Below the pieces are notes generated by a model that was not told where the DNA came from, made no database searches, and saw only the letters and a list, made by a program, of their open reading frames with translations. Source: Runella slithyformis DSM 19594 (lineage in GTDB: Bacteria > Bacteroidota > Bacteroidia > Cytophagales > Spirosomataceae). From it: a stretch of DNA of 64,000 bases. Position 1 is the first letter of the stretch, and the number at the start of each line of letters is the position of its first letter. Positions 25,051 through 33,053 of the stretch are shown in pieces. The DNA lies in contig NC_015703.1 of assembly GCF_000218895.1 (NCBI RefSeq), positions 2,121,001-2,185,000 on the forward strand, in the 5' to 3' direction. The position numbers and the translations under genes are program-made.

Positions 25051-25641
25051 ATGTTTACAGGAATTGTCGAAACCACCGCCGAAGTGGTTGAAATTATAGT
25101 TGAGGGCAAAAATATCACGTTCAGGCTCCGTTCTCACCTGGCTTCCGAGCTTAAAATAGACCAAAGTGTGAGCCACAACGGCGTTTGTCTGACCGTGACG
25201 AGTCTTGATCAGGATACCTACACCGTCACGGCGGTAGACGAAACCCTCAAAAAAACCAATCTGGGGCATTGGAAAGTAGGCACCAAAGTAAACGTTGAGC
25301 GCTGTATGCCCGCCAACGGGCGCTTTGACGGCCATATCGTGCAGGGTCACGTAGACCAAACGGGCATCTGTACCTATGTTGAAGAAGTGGGCGGAAGCTG
25401 GCTCTATGATTTTTCCTATGATGCATCCGTAGGCAATATCACCGTCGAAAAGGGCTCTATCTGCATCAACGGGGTGAGTTTGACCGTATTCAACTCCCGG
25501 GACGACGGTTTTCGGGTTACGATCATTCCGTATACGTACGATCACACCAATTTTCATCAGCTTCAGGCGGGGGATGTAGTCAATCTCGAATTTGATATTT
25601 TGGGAAAGTATATGCAGAAGATTCTGGCGAAGAAAAAATAA
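25051..25641 (+). CDS. ribE: Riboflavin synthase, alpha chain
   Basis: A 196-residue enzyme that dismutates 6,7-dimethyl-8-ribityllumazine to riboflavin. It has the two similar barrels of the family: MFTGIVE start with SVSHNGVCLTVT in the first, and the second with DGHIVQGHVDQTG, then SICINGVSLTVF. It is complete. No other rib genes or FMN riboswitch were seen; it is followed directly by a GxxExxY element. Confidence 0.95.
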   Translation: MFTGIVETTAEVVEIIVEGKNITFRLRSHLASELKIDQSVSHNGVCLTVTSLDQDTYTVTAVDETLKKTNLGHWKVGTKVNVERCMPANGRFDGHIVQGHVDQTGICTYVEEVGGSWLYDFSYDASVGNITVEKGSICINGVSLTVFNSRDDGFRVTIIPYTYDHTNFHQLQAGDVVNLEFDILGKYMQKILAKKK

Positions 25642-25647
25642 ATTTAA

Positions 25648-26132
25648 CCGCAATAGACGCAATAGGTTTCGCAATGGACGCAATGGATGAGAATGAATTG
25701 GCTAAAAAAGTTTATTTTGCTGCATTGAAAGTTCATCAAAATCTTGGGCCCGGGCTATTGGAATCTGCTTATGAGGAATGCCTTTTTTATGAACTTCAAA
25801 AGATTGGATTGAGGGTTGAAAAGCAAAAAGCATTACCGCTCATTTATGAGGAAATAAGGCTTGAAGTTGGCTATCGGTTGGATTTGCTGATTGAGAATAA
25901 AGTCATTGTTGAAATCAAAGCCGTAGAAGCTTTTACGGATGTTCATACAGCACAAGTGTTAACGTATTTGAAATTAACAGGTTGTAAGCTTGGTTTACTT
26001 ATTAATTTCAACGTGGCATTACTCAAAAATGGCGTCAAGAGATTGGTAAATGGCTTATAAAACCTTGAGCCCATTGCGAAACCCATTCGGTCCGCCGAAG
26101 CGGCGCCCATTGCGACGGTCCGCCGTGGCGAT
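25648..26132. mobile_element. Inverted-array element B carrying a GxxExxY gene
   Basis: The left array at 25648-25686 is built of CGCAATAG/CGCAATGG words. The right array includes CCATTGCGAAACCCATT at 26071-26087, complementary to the left array at 16 of 17 positions, and a further CCCATTGCG at 26106-26114. The right side is interrupted twice by CGGTCCGCCG plus AAGCG or TGGCG. The gene's start codon lies inside the left array. The element's right edge is about 20 bases from the GH13 start. Confidence 0.6.
25674..26060 (+). CDS. GxxExxY protein (element B)
   Basis: 128 residues, GxxExxY motif as GLLESAY near residue 30, then the central RLDLLI and VEIKAVE (E-x-K) of the PD-(D/E)XK-like core, and LGLLINFNV near the end. 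It is similar in length and motif order to the gene at 16544 but clearly diverged, so not a recent copy. The first ATG (25674) and the one at 25683 both come from the CGCAATGG repeat words. Confidence 0.88.
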   Translation: MDAMDENELAKKVYFAALKVHQNLGPGLLESAYEECLFYELQKIGLRVEKQKALPLIYEEIRLEVGYRLDLLIENKVIVEIKAVEAFTDVHTAQVLTYLKLTGCKLGLLINFNVALLKNGVKRLVNGL

Positions 26133-26151
26133 TATATAAATCTAGAATATT

Positions 26152-27618
26152 TTGACTTATCCACACATCTGTTACGAAATCTTCGTTCGCTCGTTTTGCG
26201 ACTCCAACGGCGACGGCATCGGTGACCTCAACGGCATTACCGCAAAATTGGACTATTTGCAGGAGTTGGGCATTGAGGCCATTTGGCTTTCCCCCATTCA
26301 GCGATCTCCAAGTTATCACAAATACGATGTCGTAGATTACTATTCCATTGATCCTGAATACGGCACATTGGATGATTTCAAACGCCTGCTCGCCGAAGCG
26401 CACGCTCGCGGTATGGCCGTGATCATGGATCTGGTCATTAATCATACAAGTATCTATCATCCGTGGTTTCAGGAATCTGTAAAGGGGAAAGATAATCCTT
26501 ATCGACACTTTTACACCTGGAAAAGCCCCGAAGAAATTGAACGGCTGGGCATCGCTACGCGTGAGGCTTCTGCCGATACTGCCGGGCGTAACCCCTGGCA
26601 TCCGTGGCGGTACAACGCTGAAAAATATTACGGACTTTTCTGGAAAGGAATGCCCGACCTGAATTGTGATTATCCGCCCGTTCGTCGGGCGATCTATGAA
26701 ATAGGACGCTATTGGCTCAACGAGGGTGTCGATGGATTTCGGCTCGATGCCGCGCGTCATATCTACCCCGAATGGGAAGAGCATAAAAACTACGATTTTT
26801 GGGTCGAATTTCGTACCGAGATGCAAAAGGCAAACCCGGAAGTGTATTTGGTGGGCGAAGTATGGACGGCCGCTGAAAACATCGCGCCTTACTTCAAAGG
26901 GCTGACCGCCAATTTTAATTTTGACTTAGGCCTGGCCATTCAGAAAGTGACTGCCGACGAGCGGGATACTGTACAACTGGCGACAACGCTGGCCGCGACT
27001 CGGGCTGTGTTCTTTCAGACAAACCCTCAATTTGTCGATGCCATTATGCTCACCAACCATGACCAAACGCGGATTGGCAGTGTCTTGGAGGGAGATATCC
27101 GCCGCCTCAAAGTAGCTGCCAATCTATTGCTGACTCTCCCCGGACAACCTTATCTGTATTATGGAGAAGAACTCGGAATGTTGGGACAAAAGCCCGATGA
27201 ATATATCCGGGAGCCGTTTTTGTGGGACTATCGCGAAAAAGACCGCCGACGGGCCCGTTGGATAAGGCCCAAGTACAGCAAAAGCAATACGGTCGTTCCG
27301 TTGGCCGGACAGGTCAATGACTCGGATTCTCTCTTTAATCATTACAAACGACTCATTCATTTTCGGAAATCGCACCCCGTTTTAGCGGATATTCACGGCT
27401 TTGTTGAACCGCTGCCGAATGAAGATGCCCGATGTATTGCCTTTGTTCGAAAATCAAACGGACGGTCTGTTTGGGTGATTCATAACCTTTCAGGTAAAAC
27501 AGTGACTTACTCCGCCCAAAATATGCCTTCCCAACTTCTTTTCAGCACGCATCCGGACAGCAGACTTGTACACAATGGGCTTTCGTTGGCACCGTACAGT
27601 TGTGTGGTGTTGGAATAG
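26152..27618 (+). CDS. GH13 alpha-amylase family glycoside hydrolase
   Basis: A 488-residue enzyme with a complete catalytic set: nucleophile Asp199 in GFRLDAARH, acid/base Glu236 in VGEVW and Asp304 in TNHDQTR. The N-terminal YEIFVRSFCDSNGDGIGD is typical of oligosaccharide-cleaving alpha-glucosidases and neopullulanase-like members. There is no signal peptide, so it is cytoplasmic. The start is TTG at 26152: an in-frame TAG at 26143 closes the frame above and the next ATG is far inside. Element B ends just upstream, so the original start or promoter may have been displaced. Confidence 0.86.
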   Translation: MTYPHICYEIFVRSFCDSNGDGIGDLNGITAKLDYLQELGIEAIWLSPIQRSPSYHKYDVVDYYSIDPEYGTLDDFKRLLAEAHARGMAVIMDLVINHTSIYHPWFQESVKGKDNPYRHFYTWKSPEEIERLGIATREASADTAGRNPWHPWRYNAEKYYGLFWKGMPDLNCDYPPVRRAIYEIGRYWLNEGVDGFRLDAARHIYPEWEEHKNYDFWVEFRTEMQKANPEVYLVGEVWTAAENIAPYFKGLTANFNFDLGLAIQKVTADERDTVQLATTLAATRAVFFQTNPQFVDAIMLTNHDQTRIGSVLEGDIRRLKVAANLLLTLPGQPYLYYGEELGMLGQKPDEYIREPFLWDYREKDRRRARWIRPKYSKSNTVVPLAGQVNDSDSLFNHYKRLIHFRKSHPVLADIHGFVEPLPNEDARCIAFVRKSNGRSVWVIHNLSGKTVTYSAQNMPSQLLFSTHPDSRLVHNGLSLAPYSCVVLE

Positions 27619-27986
27619 TAAGTTGAATACGTCCTTTCAGATTGGTAGAATAGTGCGTATTGCTGTTACGTATGGCTTTTATTTCCCAAACCTAAGATGC
27701 TTCGTTCTGCGTTTGCCCTTGAATAGATTGTCAAAAAAGATGAAGCATTGTTGTTCTCAAAAGTTGCTCGTTAACTGCCTAAAAGGTGTGTATTGGTTGA
27801 GTTTGAGGAAATAAAGGGTTCAAACTATTTTCCAAGCTCTCCTTCAAATACCCAATCAATTTTGGTGCTTCCGATTGAGTTGCCGAACTTTGTGGCATAA
27901 AAAACAGTAGTAAGTAGTGGGTATAAAGTATTGAGTATCATTATTTCGCTCAATACCCATTACTCAATACCCAATACGTAGGAGAA
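27619..27986. other. Intergenic stretch without a gene
   Basis: About 370 bases between GH13 and rimO. No convincing coding frame or family match is seen; its right end holds inverted-array element F. Confidence 0.5.
27906..27977. repeat. Inverted-array element F (no gene)
   Basis: The left arm AGTAGTAAGTAGTGGGTATAAAGT... is built of AGTAGTGGGTAT and GTATTGAGTAT words; the right arm at 27949-27977 carries CTCAATACCCATT and ACTCAATACCCAATAC. The arms are roughly complementary. It sits 10 bases before the rimO ATG. Confidence 0.5.
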
Positions 27987-29294
27987 ATGAAAACCAAAGG
28001 AACCAAGAAGAATAAAGTCAATATCGTGACGCTGGGCTGCAGTAAAAACCTGGTCGACAGCGAAAATATTTTCACCCAACTCAAAGGCAACGGCTATAAC
28101 GTTTCGCACGAATCTAAAAAAGACGATGCCGGCATTGTGATCGTGAATACGTGCGGATTTATCGACAACGCCAAGCAGGAATCCATCGACACCATTTTGC
28201 GCTACGCCGACGCCAAAGAAGCGGGATTGGTTGACAAAGTGTACGTAACGGGCTGTTTATCACATCGCTACAAAGATGAATTGGCGCTTGAAATCCCAAC
28301 CGTAGATGCTTGGTTTGGCACCAATGAATTGCCTCGCCTGCTCAAAACCCTTAAAGCCGATTACAAACAGGAACTCGTTGGTGAGCGCCTGTTGACGACG
28401 CCCGCCCATTACGCTTACCTCAAAATCGCCGAAGGCTGCGACCGTCCGTGCAGTTTTTGCGCGATACCGCTCATGCGCGGCGGGCACGTTTCGCGGACGA
28501 TTGACGATTTGGTCATTGAAGCAAAATCTTTGGCACGTCGTGGCACCAAAGAACTGATTTTGATTGCCCAGGATTTGACGTACTACGGGTTGGATATATA
28601 TAAAAAACGTAATTTATCGGAGCTGTTGAATCATCTTTCCGACGTGGAAGGCATCGAATGGATTCGTTTGCAATACGCTTATCCGTCGGGTTTTCCGATG
28701 GATGTATTGGATGTAATGCGTGAGCGTTCCAATATTTGCAAATACTTGGACATGCCGCTGCAAAGCGGCAGTACAGAATTGTTGAAATTGATGCGTCGCG
28801 GGATTACGCGGGAAAAAACGGAAGATTTAATCAAAACCATTCGTGATAAAGTACCCGGTATTGCGCTGCGTACTACGCTGATCGCGGGCCACCCGGGCGA
28901 AACGGAAGAAATCTTTGAAGAAACCTTAGAATTTGTAGAGCGCACGCGTTTCGATCGTTTGGGCGTATTTACGTACTCACACGAAGAGCAAACCTTCTCG
29001 CATACCCTACCCGATGACATTCCTGCCGAAGTAAAACAGCAACGTGCGGACGACATTATGGCCGTGCAGCAGGATATTTCATGGTCGCTGAACCAAGCCA
29101 AGATCGGTAATACCTATAAAGTGCTGTTTGATCGAAAAGAGAGCGGCTACTTTGTGGGCAGAACGGAGTTTGACTCTCCCGAAGTGGATAATGAAGTGTT
29201 GCTGCCGGCAAGTCAATTTGTGCGTCAGGGCGATTTTGCTCACGTAAAAATCACCAATGCGGAGGAGTTTGATCTGTACGGAGAATTGGTGTAA
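27987..29294 (+). CDS. rimO: Ribosomal protein S12 methylthiotransferase RimO
   Basis: A 435-residue radical-SAM enzyme that adds a methylthio group to an Asp of ribosomal protein S12. The N-terminal UPF0004 domain starts VTLGCSKNLVDSE (Cys18 is the first auxiliary cluster ligand); the radical-SAM cluster is C151-x3-C155-x2-C158 in CDRPCSFC; a TRAM domain is at the C-terminus. The SKNLVDSE text distinguishes RimO from MiaB. An array element lies directly before the ATG. Confidence 0.95.
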   Translation: MKTKGTKKNKVNIVTLGCSKNLVDSENIFTQLKGNGYNVSHESKKDDAGIVIVNTCGFIDNAKQESIDTILRYADAKEAGLVDKVYVTGCLSHRYKDELALEIPTVDAWFGTNELPRLLKTLKADYKQELVGERLLTTPAHYAYLKIAEGCDRPCSFCAIPLMRGGHVSRTIDDLVIEAKSLARRGTKELILIAQDLTYYGLDIYKKRNLSELLNHLSDVEGIEWIRLQYAYPSGFPMDVLDVMRERSNICKYLDMPLQSGSTELLKLMRRGITREKTEDLIKTIRDKVPGIALRTTLIAGHPGETEEIFEETLEFVERTRFDRLGVFTYSHEEQTFSHTLPDDIPAEVKQQRADDIMAVQQDISWSLNQAKIGNTYKVLFDRKESGYFVGRTEFDSPEVDNEVLLPASQFVRQGDFAHVKITNAEEFDLYGELV

Positions 29295-29295
29295 A

Positions 29296-29334
29296 TAAAA
29301 AAAGACTTGGAAAGTTTCAAAAACTTTCCAAGTC
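29296..29334 (-). terminator. Terminator hairpin downstream of the minus-strand oxidoreductase gene
   Basis: GACTTGGAAAGTTT (29304-29317) and AAACTTTCCAAGTC (29321-29334) are a perfect 14-bp stem with loop CAA. The A run at 29296-29303 gives a T tract on the minus strand; it may also attenuate rimO read-through. Confidence 0.8.
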
Positions 29335-29347
29335 TGAAGCTTTGGCC

Positions 29348-30712
29348 TTATTTCTTCGCTTTTGCCAATTTCAACGCCTCTGTCGTTGTGTAGTATTTGG
29401 AAATCATGTTGGGCACTTCCCACGCCGGAAGTTTGCCGTCTTTCAAAAATTCCATGTATTTCTTAGCTACCTGCGCAAAGTGCGACTCGTGGCCTGTGTC
29501 GTATTTCTTGGGCACCGTTACTTCCCAACCTTTGTCATTTTTCTTCAATTCAATGCCCGGATAGGCTGCCTGCGCTTTTTTGAAGGCTTCGGCTACCGCT
29601 TTTTCGTAGGCTGGAGTAGCATTCAACGGCTCAATATACAGCACGGGTTTAAAGTTCTGCTCTTTGCCCTGGCGAATGATCAGATTAGCTTTGCTGCCTT
29701 TCATGATCGAATAATGCGTGTCGCCTGTTCCCTGCGGTGCCTGAAAATTCCAAATCACCGATGCCCGGGCGTGAACGCCTTTCAGGGTATAATCAATCTG
29801 TCCGTTGGCGTATACCTCCAGGTTATTGCCTTTTACATCCTTTTTCAAATAATCGGGATACGTATCGTTTTTCGTCACCAATTTAAACTGCTCGGGGGTC
29901 AGCGTGGTAGCGTTGTGTGTAGCCGACAAAAACTTTATATCTTTTTGATAATCAATGACCTGATTAGGGAAACAGCTCCATTGGATCAAATCCACCAAGT
30001 GCGTAGTTACATCCACGATGCCTTCGCCCTGTTGGTTGACATCAAAGAACCAACTTGGTCGGATGAGCGGCTCGCCCGAAACGTATTTAAAAAAATGGTG
30101 AACGCTTTCTTTAGTCACAGCCGGGTCTTGGGGCGTGCCTTTTTGCAAGGTGCCGAACAGCGCAGGCAACATGGCCAATTCGCGTTGCAGGGCATTGGTG
30201 ATCTCGTAGCGCTCGGTCATGATGTCGTAGAGCAATACGTTATTTTTTTTCGCCTGCGCAAAGGCATCTTTTAACAAAGAGAACCCGTTGGCGTCGATGG
30301 CCATGGGTTTGTCCGCCAACACGTTCAGACCCGCATCCACTGATTTTTTGATGTAATCGGTCTTCTTTTGATTATTTCCCGCCAAGATGACCAGATTTCC
30401 CGCTTTTTCGGAAAGCATTTTTTGGAAAAAATCGGGTCCGGTGTACACTTTTTCATCCCACTGCGTCGGGTCTTCGGGGCGGGAGTTGTATTTTTTGATT
30501 TTATCCAGATACGATTCCACATCCGGGCCTTTGGATGCATACACGTGTACGACGGGGTTGACGTTGTCGTAAGGAGTATTTTGTACCAGTGCCGCGTGGA
30601 AATGCCCGGGCTCCAATACAATCAAACTGACTGATTTATTTTTCTCTTGGCCCATGGCGGGGAGGGTTAAACTGCCGGCTGCCAACAGACAGCCTAAAAC
30701 GCGTGCTTTCAT
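29348..30712 (-). CDS. Secreted Gfo/Idh/MocA family oxidoreductase
   Basis: A 454-residue protein from the ATG at 30712, with a Sec-type signal peptide (about 1-22, ending AMGQ). The N-terminal fold is not a standard GxGxxG start but SLIVLEPGHFHAALV, as in a subgroup of this family; DKPMAID supplies the conserved Lys-Pro. The C-terminal domain contains GEGIVDVTTHLVDLI, with the His near the expected catalytic turn. It is the last gene of a long minus-strand run with nagB and nagA. The frame above 30712 overlaps the end of nagB and was rejected. A sugar substrate is likely but unknown. Confidence 0.75.
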   Translation of the reverse strand: MKARVLGCLLAAGSLTLPAMGQEKNKSVSLIVLEPGHFHAALVQNTPYDNVNPVVHVYASKGPDVESYLDKIKKYNSRPEDPTQWDEKVYTGPDFFQKMLSEKAGNLVILAGNNQKKTDYIKKSVDAGLNVLADKPMAIDANGFSLLKDAFAQAKKNNVLLYDIMTERYEITNALQRELAMLPALFGTLQKGTPQDPAVTKESVHHFFKYVSGEPLIRPSWFFDVNQQGEGIVDVTTHLVDLIQWSCFPNQVIDYQKDIKFLSATHNATTLTPEQFKLVTKNDTYPDYLKKDVKGNNLEVYANGQIDYTLKGVHARASVIWNFQAPQGTGDTHYSIMKGSKANLIIRQGKEQNFKPVLYIEPLNATPAYEKAVAEAFKKAQAAYPGIELKKNDKGWEVTVPKKYDTGHESHFAQVAKKYMEFLKDGKLPAWEVPNMISKYYTTTEALKLAKAKK

Positions 30713-30764
30713 ACAATGAGGTAATTGTGGGTATGTTTTTAGGTAAATAAGCACCCGTTGGGTG

Positions 30765-31559
30765 TTATTTACTTGCAAATGACGCTTCATTCGTCCATTG
30801 GCGGGCGCTGTCTCGGTCGATGAATAACGTCGCGTCGGGGTGTTTTCGTAGAATGGTCGATGGATATACTTCGCTGATTTCATCCACCAACGTGTGATAA
30901 ATGGCTTCGGCTTTGTGGGCGGCAGGTACCATGCAAAACACCGTCGGTGCTTTGACCAACGCCGGGATGGTAAGTGTCAGGGCGTATTCGGGCACTTGTT
31001 CTAAGCTCGCAAAACAACCGTCGTGGACCTGCTGCCAACGACTGGTGAGATCCAGTCCCACTTTTTTCACCAAAACAGGATCATTGAAAAATGCAACGTG
31101 CGGGTCGTTGAAGGCAATATGGCAGTTTTCGCCGATGCCCATGCAGACGATGTCGGTGGGAAATTCATTCAGTAAGGCTCCATAGCGCAAACATTCCGCG
31201 TCGGGATCGCTGACGTTGCCGTTGATATAAAACACGGCGCGAAGCGGAACTTTGTCAAAAAAACGGTCTTTCAAAAAATGGCCGAATCGTTGTGGGGCGT
31301 CGTCCGACAGGCCGATGTATTCGTCCATGTGAAAGGCATTGACGCGTTGCCAATCAATCTCAGGTTGTTGGGCCAAGGCATCCAAAAATTCATTTTGTGA
31401 GGGGGCGGCGGCGAAGATGATGTTAACAACTTCTTGATTTTGCAGCAAGTCTCTGATTTTTGCCGCCGTCATTTCAGCCGCGTTTTGGCCTAATTCCAGC
31501 CGGGTTTTAAAGAGTTTTACGTTAAGATTGTCTATGGTTGTTTCGTATAGAGCGGTCAT
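30765..31559 (-). CDS. nagB: Glucosamine-6-phosphate deaminase-like protein
   Basis: A 264-residue NagB-family enzyme expected to convert glucosamine 6-phosphate to fructose 6-phosphate and ammonia. The FHMDEYIGL motif (Asp79, counterpart of E. coli Asp72) is intact. The second site reads GIGENCHIAFND at 141-152, where E. coli has GVGNDGHIAFNE. The counterpart of catalytic Asp141 is Asn145, Gly is Cys146, and Glu148 is Asp152; His147 is kept. ENGH-type variants are known among Bacteroidota relatives; the Cys is unusual. It sits between nagA and a secreted oxidoreductase, so amino-sugar use is supported by context. Confidence 0.82.
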   Translation of the reverse strand: MTALYETTIDNLNVKLFKTRLELGQNAAEMTAAKIRDLLQNQEVVNIIFAAAPSQNEFLDALAQQPEIDWQRVNAFHMDEYIGLSDDAPQRFGHFLKDRFFDKVPLRAVFYINGNVSDPDAECLRYGALLNEFPTDIVCMGIGENCHIAFNDPHVAFFNDPVLVKKVGLDLTSRWQQVHDGCFASLEQVPEYALTLTIPALVKAPTVFCMVPAAHKAEAIYHTLVDEISEVYPSTILRKHPDATLFIDRDSARQWTNEASFASK

Positions 31560-31574
31560 TTGATGAATTTTTTA

Positions 31575-31665
31575 TGGACACAGAACGGTCCGCCGTAGCG
31601 GTTTCACGGAGTTACTTCACGGAGTTGCACAAAGTATAAAAAGCATTGTGTAACTCTGTGGCTAA
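31575..31665. repeat. Inverted-array element C (no gene), between nagA and nagB
   Basis: The left arm has TTCACGGAGTTACTTCACGG and AGTTGCACAAAG words; the right arm at 31644-31665 has TTGTGTAACTCTGTGGC. CACGGAGTTGCACA matches the complement of TGTGTAACTCTGTG at 12 of 14. An ACGGTCCGCCGTAGCGGT insert at about 31585-31602 resembles those in element B. Confidence 0.5.
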
Positions 31666-31668
31666 CTT

Positions 31669-32844
31669 TTACTTTGGATACACCACTTTTCCCCCAACTA
31701 TCGTCCTACTGACATTGATATTTTCATCAAAAATCACAATATCAGCATCTTTACCTTTAGCTAGGGAGCCTTTGCGGTGGTCGACGCCCATGATGCGGGC
31801 GGGGGTGGTGCTTGCCATGCGCACGGCTTCCAAGAGCGATACGTCGGCCAGGTTGACCATGTTTCTGACCAATCGGTCGAAGGTGGCTACGCTGCCGGCA
31901 AAGGAAGTACGGTCGGGCATTTTGGCTACGCCGTCTTCAATGATGACTTTCAGTCCGTTTTTCAAAGAACCCAACGTGCTTTCGCCTTCGGGCATTCCGG
32001 CACCGCGCATGGCGTCGGTGATGAGAGCGGTGCGGTCGGCACCTTTGATTTTATAAATGAGTTTGAGCAACGGCGCGGGCAAATGAATGCCGTCACCGAT
32101 GATTTCAACGTCTAAATCCAGCAAAAAAGCGCTTTCAATCACACCCGCGTACCGAAACGCATTTTTGCGCGTTACGCCCGACATGGCTGAATATAAGTGG
32201 GTGACGAGTGAATAACCGTTTTCGTAAGCCGCCAGCACATCGTCATAAAACGCGTCGGTATGGGCGATGGCGGCCAAAATACCTTTTTGACGCAGGCGTT
32301 GCCCGAACGCAATGGCCCCTTCCAACTCCGGCGCGGCACTCCACCGTACGATAGACGACGAATGACTGAGAATCTCTTCGTACTCGGCCGGGTCAGGGTT
32401 GCGGATGTAGCGCGGGTCCTGGGCTCCCCGTTGGCTCAGGGCGAAATAAGGACCTTCTAAATGGATTCCGAGAAATGCAGCGCCTTTGGTATTGTTGCGA
32501 TGGGCTTTTTCGTACACGTCCAACGTTTGCAGTAGATCTTCTTTTTCTGCCGTCAGTGTAGTTGGAACTAAAGAAGTGGTGCCGTACTGTGCATGAAGCT
32601 CGGCGATTTTCAGAAAGGCTTCTTCGGTTCCGTCCATAAAGTCAAAACCGCCGCCACCGTGTACGTGGATATCAATAAAGCCCGGCGCTATGTATTGCCC
32701 TTTTGCATCTATTTCGACAGCATTGGGTACTTCAATGTTCCTTTCGTGAATGCCTGAAATTTGGCCGTTTTCAATGACAATCGTTCCGTTTTTAATGGCG
32801 CGAAAGGGGGTGAGAATAATGCCGTTAGTGAGTTTGATTTTCAT
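31669..32844 (-). CDS. nagA: N-acetylglucosamine-6-phosphate deacetylase
   Basis: A 391-residue amidohydrolase that removes acetate from N-acetylglucosamine 6-phosphate, feeding nagB. The metal-site opening is PGFIDIHVHGGGGFDFMDG; HLEGPYFA follows with the bridging acid, then HLYSAMSG and the catalytic Asp segment ITDAMRGAGMPEG. Length and order fit NagA. It precedes nagB by 110 bases, across element C. The permease upstream is of the NagP/FucP type, which fits a GlcNAc pathway. Confidence 0.93.
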   Translation of the reverse strand: MKIKLTNGIILTPFRAIKNGTIVIENGQISGIHERNIEVPNAVEIDAKGQYIAPGFIDIHVHGGGGFDFMDGTEEAFLKIAELHAQYGTTSLVPTTLTAEKEDLLQTLDVYEKAHRNNTKGAAFLGIHLEGPYFALSQRGAQDPRYIRNPDPAEYEEILSHSSSIVRWSAAPELEGAIAFGQRLRQKGILAAIAHTDAFYDDVLAAYENGYSLVTHLYSAMSGVTRKNAFRYAGVIESAFLLDLDVEIIGDGIHLPAPLLKLIYKIKGADRTALITDAMRGAGMPEGESTLGSLKNGLKVIIEDGVAKMPDRTSFAGSVATFDRLVRNMVNLADVSLLEAVRMASTTPARIMGVDHRKGSLAKGKDADIVIFDENINVSRTIVGGKVVYPK

Positions 32845-32909
32845 GGATAATACTAAGTCCGTTAGGACTGCAATAGTTGTAGCAATCGAAATTTCAACCT
32901 CTTGTTTTT

Positions 32910-32959
32910 AAGCTCCGTAGGAGCGAGATAGCTTTTAATATTTCGCTCCTACGGAGCTT
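32910..32959. repeat. 17-bp hairpin repeat GCTCCGTAGGAGC type
   Basis: AAGCTCCGTAGGAGCGA (32910-32926) and TCGCTCCTACGGAGCTT (32943-32959) are a perfect inverted repeat; each arm is itself nearly palindromic (CTCCGTAGGAG). A smaller AGTCCGTTAGGACT palindrome lies at about 32856-32869. It fills the gap between nagA and the permease gene. Confidence 0.6.
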
Positions 32960-33053
32960 AAATGGGTTGGGAAATATGCTCTACAAATGTTGCGCCTCTC
33001 CGAGGCTCTGGGCGCAACACAGAAACCCGGTTATTTCGCCTTTTAGGAAGATT

